Source: Paracoccaceae bacterium (GTDB taxonomy: Bacteria > Pseudomonadota > Alphaproteobacteria > Rhodobacterales > Rhodobacteraceae). From it: DNA of 5,782 nucleotides. Position 1 is the first letter of the stretch; every line of letters begins with the position of its first letter. The notes beneath the pieces were generated by a model. The model was not told the origin of the DNA. It was given only the letters and a program-made list of their open reading frames with translations, and searched no databases. The position numbers were made by a program, and so were the translations under genes. The stretch covers positions 1 through 5,782 of the forward strand of contig SLKW01000285.1 of the NCBI GenBank assembly GCA_007134405.1. The letters run 5' to 3'. Positions 1 to 5,593 of the stretch are shown in pieces.

Positions 1-977
1 CAGAAGGCCTGGAGATCGCGCGCCTGTCAGAGGTCGGGTCCCGCGACATCCATTGGGCGCGCGATCTTTACGGCACCCTTGAAGCCGCGGGGCAGGATCC
101 GGTCAAACGCCCCCTGGCGACGTTGAACACGGCGATTGCGACCGACGGTATCGTCATCCGGGTCACTGGACGCGTTTCGCGCCCGGTGTCGCTTACCTAC
201 CTGCGCCGTGACCCGAGTGCCGAGATGGTGCTGCACCACCTGATCAAGGTCGAAGCTGGCGCGGAGTTGACGCTCCTCGAAAACGGTCCGGGCGCCGCGC
301 GCCTCAGCACCGTGACTGAAGCCTGCGTCGCCGATAATGCCGCGTTCCATCACGTCCGGGCGCAGGGGCGCGATCACGAGCGGCGCGCGATCACGCACCT
401 GTTCGCACGCCTGGGCCAAAGCAGCGTCCTCAAATCGTTCACGCTCACGGCAAACGGAGCGCTCACGCGCAACGAGTCCGTCGTTTGGCTCAACGGCAAG
501 GGCGCTTCGGCCCATGTTGCCGGTGCCGCCATGGGGGACGGCAAGTTTCTTCATGACGACACGGTCTTCGTGACCCACGCCGCGCCGGAGTGCGAGAGTC
601 GGCAGGTCTTCAAGAAGGTGCTTCGCAACGGTGCGGTCGGCGTCTTTCAGGGAAAGATCCTGGTACACCAGGCGGCGCAGTTGACCGATGGCTACCAGAT
701 CAGTCAGGCGCTTCTTCTCAATGAGACCAGCCAGTTTCTTGCCAAGCCTGAGCTGGAAATCTACGCTGATGACGTGAAATGCTCGCATGGCTCAACCTCG
801 GGCGAAATCGATCCCGACCACCTCTTCTACCTGCGCGCACGCGGTCTTTCGGAAGAAACCGCCAAGGGCCTGTTGGTTCTTGCCTTCTTGGCCGAGGCGC
901 TGGAAGAAATCGCGCGTGAGGATCTTGCCGACGAGATCCGCGAGCGGCTTCGCGGCTGGATCAGTCGCCACCAATAG
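1..977 (+). CDS. sufD: Fe-S cluster assembly protein SufD (5' end outside window)
   Basis: SufD pairs with SufB and the ATPase SufC in the cytosolic SufBC2D scaffold that builds iron-sulfur clusters. The reading frame is open from base 3 (first whole codon) to the TAG at 975-977, giving 324 residues. SufD proteins usually have a little over 400, so roughly the first 100 are missing to the left. The TTG at 123 lies inside the gene and is not the start. Family signatures are the beta-helix segment with RNESVVWLNGKGA and the C-terminal run YADDVKCSHGSTSGEID, followed by FYLRARGLSEETA. The His of KCSHG (codon 786-788) corresponds to the conserved His360 of E. coli SufD, a residue placed at the SufB-SufD interface and needed for cluster assembly. 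The next gene starts 9 bases after the stop. SufB is the main alternative, but the C-terminal pattern and the position just before sufS favour SufD. Confidence 0.95.
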   Translation, partial: EGLEIARLSEVGSRDIHWARDLYGTLEAAGQDPVKRPLATLNTAIATDGIVIRVTGRVSRPVSLTYLRRDPSAEMVLHHLIKVEAGAELTLLENGPGAARLSTVTEACVADNAAFHHVRAQGRDHERRAITHLFARLGQSSVLKSFTLTANGALTRNESVVWLNGKGASAHVAGAAMGDGKFLHDDTVFVTHAAPECESRQVFKKVLRNGAVGVFQGKILVHQAAQLTDGYQISQALLLNETSQFLAKPELEIYADDVKCSHGSTSGEIDPDHLFYLRARGLSEETAKGLLVLAFLAEALEEIAREDLADEIRERLRGWISRHQ

Positions 978-986
978 GGGCGTGTC

Positions 987-1481
987 GTGTCGTTGAGTGC
1001 CGACATCCTGCGCAGCTATCGCGCCCCGCGCAGGGTGCTCGGCCGTCATCTGTCAGCGGGCCAGCGTGAAGATCGTGCGCTCATGTATCTCATGCTTGCG
1101 TGTTTTCTGATCTTCATCGCGCAATGGCCTGCGATGACACGAACGGCTGAAGCGACAGATGTGCCGATCGATGCCTGGCGCGGTGGCGCGCTTGTCGCGG
1201 TTCTCTTTGTCCTGCCACTCATCTCCTACGGTCTGGCCTTGGTGATCTGGCTCTTCCTGAGACCCTTCGGCCCAATAAGCGCCTTCGGCGCGCGGCTAGC
1301 GCTTTTTTGGGCGATGCTGGCGGTGAGCCCGTTGATGCTGATGCAATCGGCGCTTACCAGCGTCTTCGGATCAGGCAGTCCGGTGCCGCAACTCTTCGGT
1401 CTGGGTGTTCTGGCGGCATTTCTGATCATCCTGGCCGCCGGGCTGCGGGCGGCGCTTGAAGCCGGCCGTGCTGCGACTTAG
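987..1481 (+). CDS. Small multi-pass membrane protein of the suf operon (YIP1-like)
   Basis: This is a 164-residue protein of unknown function. The first 30 residues are basic and soluble (RSYRAPRRVLGR). They are followed by four likely membrane helices at about residues 31-48, 67-91, 101-123 and 134-153, then a short Ala-rich tail. No catalytic motif is visible. The GTG start lies 9 bases after the sufD stop, in the same frame, and is preceded by a GGGG at 977-980 that can serve as a weak ribosome site. No other start in this frame is possible between the sufD stop and 987. From memory, a protein of this size and N-terminus sits between sufD and sufS in many Rhodobacterales and is sometimes labelled YIP1 family; I could not check that label. 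The tight spacing to both neighbours implies co-transcription with the suf genes, but nothing in the sequence shows a direct role in cluster assembly. Confidence 0.85.
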   Translation: MSLSADILRSYRAPRRVLGRHLSAGQREDRALMYLMLACFLIFIAQWPAMTRTAEATDVPIDAWRGGALVAVLFVLPLISYGLALVIWLFLRPFGPISAFGARLALFWAMLAVSPLMLMQSALTSVFGSGSPVPQLFGLGVLAAFLIILAAGLRAALEAGRAAT

Positions 1482-1490
1482 GAAAGCGAC

Positions 1491-2069
1491 ATGACTGATA
1501 CCTTGAACCTTTCGTCGCTGGTGCGCTTGTCTGTTACCGATCCCGAGAAGGGGGCGAGCGCCGTCATCGCGCTCAACCCGCCCATCGCCGCGCGATGGAT
1601 GCTCCTGGCGATCGTCGTCGCGTTAGGGACGGTCATGGCCTATCTGCTGCCCCTCATGAGCGGCGCGGAGGAAGGTTTGCCGACACCTATCACCGCGGCA
1701 ATGCTTCAAGGCGCAATGAACCTGGCCGCCGTGGCCCTCGTCTCCGGCGTCGGTCGGATGTTCGGCGGCCAAGGCACGTTCGAGGATGCGTTGCTTCTGG
1801 TGGGTTGGTTGCAGGTCATCATGCTGGGCCTTCAGGCGGTGCAGCTGGTCGTGCTGATGATTCTGCCGCCCTTCGCGAGCTTGGTGATGGTCGCCTCGGT
1901 CGCCTTGTTTTTCTGGTTGCTCAGCGGGTTCATTTGCGCGCTGCACGGGTTCAAGTCGCGCCTGAGTGTCTTGCTGGCGACCCTCGGCACGCTCTTTATC
2001 GCGGCCTTTGTGTTTTCCTTGATCTTGATCATGTTAGGCTTCGAGATGCCGGGGATGCAAGATGTTTGA
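1491..2069 (+). CDS. YIP1-family integral membrane protein
   Basis: This 192-residue protein has the layout of bacterial YIP1 (Yip1 domain) proteins: a short cytosolic start with LVRLSVTDPEKGA (residues 10-22), then five likely membrane helices at about 32-55, 67-88, 100-126, 130-152 and 157-184. Between helices 2 and 3 is the typical polar loop GRMFGGQGTFEDALLLVGW (88-106), and after helix 4 comes LHGFKS (151-156). Bacterial YIP1 proteins are poorly characterised; the eukaryotic relatives act in vesicle trafficking, which does not transfer to this setting. The ATG has an AGGA at 1480-1483, 7 bases upstream, overlapping the stop of the previous gene. The 3' end overlaps the start of sufS by 8 bases, so sufS translation is probably coupled to this gene. 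Two consecutive membrane proteins inside a suf operon could anchor or sense something for the pathway, but that is inference only. Confidence 0.88.
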   Translation: MTDTLNLSSLVRLSVTDPEKGASAVIALNPPIAARWMLLAIVVALGTVMAYLLPLMSGAEEGLPTPITAAMLQGAMNLAAVALVSGVGRMFGGQGTFEDALLLVGWLQVIMLGLQAVQLVVLMILPPFASLVMVASVALFFWLLSGFICALHGFKSRLSVLLATLGTLFIAAFVFSLILIMLGFEMPGMQDV

Positions 2070-3282
2070 CGTGGAATCTGTCCGCCGCGACTTTCCCATC
2101 CTGTCGCGCCAGGTGCACGGACGCCCCCTGGTCTATCTCGACAATGGCGCATCTGCGCAGAAGCCTCAGGCGGTGATCGACGCGGTCACGCAGGCCTACT
2201 CGCACGAGTACGCGAACGTGCATCGTGGCCTGCACTATCTCTCGAACCTCGCGACCGAGAAGTACGAGGCCGTGCGGGGCACGATCCGCCGCTTCCTGAA
2301 TGCTGCCCACGAAGACGAGATCATCTTCACCTCTGGCACGACCGAGGGGATCAATCTGGTCTCATACGGGTGGGCAGCGCCGCGAATGGAGGTGGGCGAC
2401 GAGATCGTGCTGACCGTGATGGAGCACCACGGCAACATCGTGCCCTGGCATTTCCTGCGCGAGCGCCAAGGCGTGAAACTCGTTTGGGTCGAGATCGAAC
2501 CCGATGGATCGCTCGACCCGCAGAAGGTACTTGATGCGATCACGCCGCGCACGAAGCTCGTGGCGGTGACGCATATGTCGAATGTGCTGGGTACGGTTGT
2601 GGATCTGCGCACTATCGTCGATGGGGCCCATGCGCGCGGCGTGCCGGTGCTCGCCGATGGCAGCCAGGCGGCGGTCCACATGCCCATCGACCTGCAGGCA
2701 CTTGGCATCGATTTTTATCCCGTCACCGGCCACAAGCTCTATGGTCCCTCCGGGTCGGGCGCGATCTACATTCGCCGCGAACGCCAGGCCGAGATGCGCC
2801 CCTTCATCGGCGGCGGCGACATGATCCGCGAAGTCACGCGCGATACGGTGACCTGGAACGATCCTCCTCACAAGTTCGAAGCCGGCACGCCCGGCATCGT
2901 TCAGCAGATCGGATTAGGTGTAGCCCTCGAATACCTAATGGCACACGGCATGGACGCCATCGCGATGCATGAACGAGACCTGACTTCCTATGCGCGCGAG
3001 CGACTTCAGGGTTTGAACTGGCTACAAATCCAGGGCGACGCGCCTGGTAAGGGTGCGATCTTCAGCTTCACGATGAGCAGCGGCGCGCATGCACATGACA
3101 TATCGACGATTCTTGACAAGAAGGGCGTCGCCGTTAGAGCCGGCCAGCACTGCGTGGGGCCGCTGATGGAACACTTGGGCATCAATGCAAGTTGCCGGGC
3201 GTCATTTGCCATGTACAATACCCGAAGAGAGGTCGACGTGCTGGTTGAGGCCCTAGAGTTCTGCCACGAACTCTTTTCCTGA
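2062..3282 (+). CDS. sufS: Cysteine desulfurase SufS (group II)
   Basis: SufS is a PLP-dependent cytosolic enzyme that converts L-cysteine to L-alanine and holds the sulfur as a persulfide for delivery, usually through SufE or SufU, to the SufBCD scaffold. At 406 residues it equals the E. coli SufS length, and the key residues fall at or within one of the E. coli positions. These are His123 in EHHGNIVPW (cofactor stacking), Asp199 in ADGSQAAVH (pyridine nitrogen), Lys225 in TGHKLYGPSG (Schiff base), and Cys364 in RAGQHCVGPLM (persulfide carrier). Arg359 and Arg379 (CRAS) are the substrate-carboxylate and active-site arginines. The short RAGQHC loop marks a group II SufS type rather than IscS or NifS. 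All catalytic residues are present, so the enzyme should be active. The ATG lies inside the end of the YIP1 gene (8-base overlap), with GGGGAT at 2051-2056 as a modest ribosome site. No sufA, sufE or sufT follows within the window. Confidence 0.97.
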   Translation: MFDVESVRRDFPILSRQVHGRPLVYLDNGASAQKPQAVIDAVTQAYSHEYANVHRGLHYLSNLATEKYEAVRGTIRRFLNAAHEDEIIFTSGTTEGINLVSYGWAAPRMEVGDEIVLTVMEHHGNIVPWHFLRERQGVKLVWVEIEPDGSLDPQKVLDAITPRTKLVAVTHMSNVLGTVVDLRTIVDGAHARGVPVLADGSQAAVHMPIDLQALGIDFYPVTGHKLYGPSGSGAIYIRRERQAEMRPFIGGGDMIREVTRDTVTWNDPPHKFEAGTPGIVQQIGLGVALEYLMAHGMDAIAMHERDLTSYARERLQGLNWLQIQGDAPGKGAIFSFTMSSGAHAHDISTILDKKGVAVRAGQHCVGPLMEHLGINASCRASFAMYNTRREVDVLVEALEFCHELFS

Positions 3283-3331
3283 CGATCGTTTGCTTGTTGC
3301 AGAGCAGTCCCGGGAAGGCTAGAAAGCTTCA

Positions 3332-3354
3332 GGTTCGCTGTCGTTCAGCGAGCC
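3332..3354 (+). terminator. Hairpin downstream of sufS, possible transcript end
   Basis: Bases 3332-3340 pair with 3346-3354 to give a 9-bp stem containing one T-G wobble around the 5-base loop TCGTT. It lies 50 bases after the sufS stop. No T-run follows (next bases GGTATT), so it is not a canonical intrinsic terminator. It could stabilise the 3' end of the suf message or act with Rho. The rest of the gap between sufS and the tRNA has only weak promoter-like matches, such as TTGAAA at 3359-3364 with AACATT at 3383-3388, which might serve the tRNA gene but is not convincing. Confidence 0.35.
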
Positions 3355-3440
3355 GGTATTGAAAGAGACTGGTGCGAAAGTGAACATTCTTGTCGGATTA
3401 GGGCTGATAAGCAGCCAGTAGATCTCGGCAGTTTAAATGT

Positions 3441-3517
3441 GGACCCGTAGCTCAGCTGGATAGAGTGTCGCCCTCCGAAGGCGAAGGTCACAGGTTCGAA
3501 TCCTGTCGGGTCCGCCA
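3441..3517 (+). tRNA. tRNA-Arg, anticodon CCG
   Basis: A complete 77-base cloverleaf decodes the Arg codon CGG. Acceptor 3441-3447 (GGACCCG) pairs perfectly with 3507-3513. The D arm is GCTC/GAGT with one G-T wobble and the conserved GGA in its loop, including the A20 expected of arginine tRNAs. The anticodon stem TCGCC/GGCGA is perfect, with loop CTCCGAA and anticodon at 3475-3477. The variable region is AGGTC, the T arm is ACAGG/CCTGT with loop TTCGAAT, the discriminator base is G3514, and CCA is encoded at 3515-3517. The gene appears functional. tRNA-Arg genes are frequent integration targets, and everything to the right is unassigned or IS-derived. However, I find no second copy of the tRNA 3' end in the window and no integrase. 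Confidence 0.97.
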
Positions 3518-3995
3518 ATTTACACCAATTTCGCCGGGGTTTGCGTGGCCGGATATGAGCGATAAGCCGGTTTCTGGCATTCGCGCACAGAAACTCGTTG
3601 CCGAGCGCGGCAGGTCTTCATCCGACAAGTCGAACCATACGCAGATCGTCGACCACGTGTCTGTGCCTTCACACATCCCCGGAAGGGGACTGCGCCTGAG
3701 CTGGGCAACATGCGCCCGGCATGGCTCTCCCCGTGGCCTCCCCGCTGCGACGCCTGAGCGGGCTCCAGCTGGAAATACGGGGCTCAGGACAGACCTTAGG
3801 GACCTCCTCTAGGAACTCGAAGACCGTGGCTTGGAAACCGCGGGCGCGATCCTCGAGGCGCTCGGCGAATAGCCTTTCTGGTACCCGATCCCGCGTGACC
3901 GGGCCGGGCGAGACGTCCCGCTGGTAGCCATCGGCACTTTCATTGATCGCGCATTTCGGTCAGACCCGGGACACCCCCGTAAGCCTACGCCGAGG
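3518..3995. other. Unassigned stretch between tRNA-Arg and the IS4 remnant
   Basis: No gene can be supported in these 478 bases. The + frame open across 3465-3812 begins inside the tRNA and resembles nothing I know. On the - strand a frame is free of stops from 3959 down to the TGA at 3669-3671 (96 codons). It has mostly G or C in third positions over 3790-3938 and a helical-looking segment containing RLFAERLEDRARGF and FEFLEEVPK, but it has no usable start codon. A competing + frame at 3813-3872 encodes LEDRGLETAGAILEALGE and then stops. Both could be traces of a decayed gene, or chance in GC-rich DNA. The right edge is the outer end of an IS4-family terminal repeat at 3996. No att repeat, promoter or terminator stands out. 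Confidence 0.5.
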
Positions 3996-4014
3996 CTTTC
4001 ACTTACCCACAAGT
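3996..4014 (-). repeat. Tn5-like terminal inverted repeat of the IS4 remnant
   Basis: Read on the - strand from inside outward, the 19 bases are ACTTGTGGGTAAGTGAAAG. The Tn5 outside end in the same orientation is ACTTGTGTATAAGAGTCAG, which I recall from memory; 14 of 19 bases match, including the inner seven. The transposase stop codon TGA (4001-3999) lies inside this repeat. The partner repeat is not in the window. Confidence 0.6.
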
Positions 4015-4408
4015 CGCGCTTCGATTGGGTTCGCGATGTGAAATCCCTCGATGAGGTCTGCAAGTCGGACCAGGCCGCGCCAGATGACGGTTGTTCCTGG
4101 CGGAGCATCGTTTGCCCGGTCGAGATAGCCGCCCAAGCGCGCGACGGCGGTCGTGTAGAAGGCCAGGTTCCGGGGTTCGTTATGTCGACCAGGCGGTGTT
4201 TTTCGATCGAGCACGGCGCGTTCGGTGTCAGTGAAGACCGCGGCAGGCGAGGCGTTCGGGGAGCGGCGCCGAAGCATTGTCAGCCATGGATTCTCCAGGC
4301 AACAACGCAGCACAGCGCAATGCAGTTGGCGAGGCGATCGGCGGTGGTGAGGCGGCTGTCTTCGATGCGGCACCAGGTTTTCAGGGTCTTGAAGAAGGTC
4401 TCGAACTT
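3999..4408 (-). pseudogene. IS4-family (Tn5-like) transposase, C-terminal fragment with frameshift
   Basis: Only the last part of the DDE transposase is left. Reading leftward from 4408, the first frame encodes KFETFFKTLKTWCRIED and then a segment ending VVAWRIHG followed by TGA. Aligned to Tn5 transposase, the Glu of KFE and the two Lys of FFKTLK match the Glu326, Lys330 and Lys333 positions of the YREK signature, while the Tyr and Arg that precede them are gone. The protein continues in another frame as WLTMLRRRSPNA and runs through AFYTTAVARLGGYLDRA and TTVIWRGLVRLADLIEGF to a stop inside the terminal repeat. Restoring one T at about 4286 (CCATGG to CCAATGG on the + strand) rejoins both halves as WRIHWLTMLRRR, so a single-base deletion broke the gene. 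With no N-terminus and a frameshift it cannot be active. The family call rests on the ARLGGY...WRGLVRL C-terminus and the repeat. Confidence 0.78.
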
Positions 4409-5563
4409 CTGAAGCACCTGTTTTTATTGGCGATCCGAGGCATCTGTGGTAGTTCTTTTCCATGTCAGATGCCGCTTCCGAAATCGCCAGATTACGCGCT
4501 GAACTGGCCGCACAAACGGCCCGTGCGCAGGCCGCCGAGCGCGACCTTGCGCAGGCGCGCGCCCTGGCATCCTGCACGGAAGCGATGATCCAGGAATTGA
4601 AGCTGGAGATCGCCAAGCTGCGCCGCGACAAATACGGCACCTCCTCCGAGCGCCGCGCGCGGCTGATCGATCAGCTGGAGTTGCAGCTTGAGGAATTGGA
4701 AGCCGCAGCCACGGAGGATGCGCTGGCGGCGGAGCAAGCAGCCGCGCAGGACAAGACCAGCACCGTGCGCGCCTTCAAGCGGCGCAAGCCCGTACGCAAA
4801 CCCTTTCCCGAGCATCTGCCGCGCGAGCGTGTGGTGACCCTGGCCCCGACCACCTGCACCTGCTGTGGTTCGGACCGCATCGTGAAGATGGGCGAGGACA
4901 TCACCGAGACGCTGGAGGTCATCCCGCGCCAGTGGAAAGTGATCCAGACCGTCCGCGAGAAGTTCACCTGCCGCTGTTGTGAGAAGATCAGCCAGCCGCC
5001 AGCCCCATTCCACACCATTCCCCGCGGCTGGGCCGGACCGCAACTGATCGCGATGGTTGCTTTTGACAAATATGGCCAGCACCAACCACTGAACCGCCAG
5101 TCGGAGCGCATTGCCCGCGAGGGCATCGATCTCAGCCTGTCCACCCTGGCCGATCTGATCGGTCATGCCTGTGTAGCGCTGGCCCCGATTCATGAGCTGA
5201 TCGAGCGACATGTGCTGGAAGGCGCGCGCCTGCATGGCGATGACACGACGGTGCCGCTTCTGGCGCGCGGGGGCACAAAAACAGCGCGGCTCTGGACCTA
5301 TGTGCGTGATGACCGGCCATGGGGTGGTAGTGCGCCACCTGCCGCCTTGTTCAAGTTCTCGCGGGATCGCCAGATGATCCACCCCAACAAGCATCTCGCT
5401 GGGTGGCAGGGCGTTCTGCAGGCCGATGCCTATAGTGGCTATAGCGAGCTCTATCTGGCCGACCGTAGCCCCCCGGGCCCGCACGAAGCGCGCTCTGCTG
5501 GAGCCACGCACGGCGCAAATTCTTTGAGTTGGCCGACATCGCGGGCAACGTGCGCAAGAACAA
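4409..5563 (+). mobile_element. Truncated IS66-family element, single-ORF type
   Basis: The element carries a tnpC-type transposase gene but no tnpA or tnpB. Only about 53 bases separate its start codon from the interrupted IS4 transposase, so this resembles the IS66 branch that has tnpC alone (ISBst12-like), although loss of tnpA and tnpB cannot be excluded. The left end must lie between about 4409 and 4461; I could not pinpoint its inverted repeat because the right end is absent. On the right, IS66 sequence stops at about 5563, in the middle of the transposase gene, where it meets the IS110 fragment. Confidence 0.75.
4462..5563 (+). pseudogene. tnpC: IS66-family transposase TnpC, frameshifted and 3'-truncated
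   Basis: The N-terminus (residues 1-95) is a Leu- and Ala-rich coiled coil with the hallmark KLRRDKYGTSSERR at 52-65. A zinc-binding module follows: CTCC at 132-135 and CRCC at 170-173. The central domain contains HTIPRGWAGPQLIA and FDKYGQHQPLNRQSERIAREG. The catalytic core has the first Asp in LHGDDTTVPLLA (260/261) and the second in LQADAYSGY (322). After ADRS the frame is lost in a run of six C at 5469-5474. In the frame beginning at 5475 the protein resumes as ALCWSHARRKFFELADIAGNVRK and ends at the IS110 junction. Four C instead of six would restore one frame. The catalytic Glu and the C-terminal third (intact members have about 500 residues) are missing, so it is inactive. The ATG at 4462 fits the family N-terminus but has no good ribosome site. 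Confidence 0.9.
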
Positions 5564-5593
5564 GATATCGATTCCGATGGTATCGTTTGTCAT
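5564..5593 (-). pseudogene. IS110-family transposase, N-terminal stub of ten codons
   Basis: Reading leftward from the ATG at 5593-5591, the codons give MTNDTIGIDI. Alphaproteobacterial IS110 transposases typically begin this way and continue with SKDTLD; the Asp of GIDI is the first acidic residue of their RuvC-like DEDD site. After the tenth codon the reading frame enters antisense IS66 sequence. An AGGA at 5605-5602, eight bases before the ATG, is a good ribosome site and supports this start. The call rests on a short match from memory, strengthened by the Shine-Dalgarno and the IS context. The 80-codon open frame that continues leftward from here is a chance extension. Confidence 0.6.

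Larger units (their letters stand above)
3996..4408 (-). mobile_element. 3'-end remnant of a Tn5/IS50-like IS4-family insertion sequence
   Basis: This is the transposase C-terminal end and one terminus of an IS4-family element read on the - strand. The outer boundary at 3996 is set by a Tn5-like terminal repeat. The other boundary, near 4408, is where similarity to the transposase stops inside its YREK region, just before the + strand IS66 element. The 5' two thirds of the element are absent from the window. The simplest reading is that the IS66 element inserted into the IS4 transposase gene and the distal part was later lost or lies elsewhere. Confidence 0.75.

Noticed and set aside
3491..3517. 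tRNA 3' end as an attL, with a second copy expected downstream.
   Set aside because: No repeat of these bases was found in the rest of the window by eye.
3515..3531. Direct repeat CCAATTT twice just after the tRNA.
   Set aside because: At seven bases and two copies it is within chance, and it is not linked to any element end.
3465..3812. Open frame of 115 codons on the + strand.
   Set aside because: Its start lies inside the tRNA-Arg gene, and the downstream part shows no family motif.
4038..4412. + strand open frame of 124 codons.
   Set aside because: It is antisense to the IS4 transposase remnant, whose protein similarity is on the - strand.
5469..5474. Programmed ribosomal frameshifting in the IS66 transposase.
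   Set aside because: IS66 TnpC is normally a single frame, and the gene is truncated anyway; a decay mutation or read error is simpler.
4492..5511. Long - strand open frame (339 codons) opposite the IS66 transposase, and a similar one at 27-788 opposite sufD.
   Set aside because: Both are antisense shadows of clear family members in GC-rich DNA with strong third-position bias; neither has recognisable motifs.
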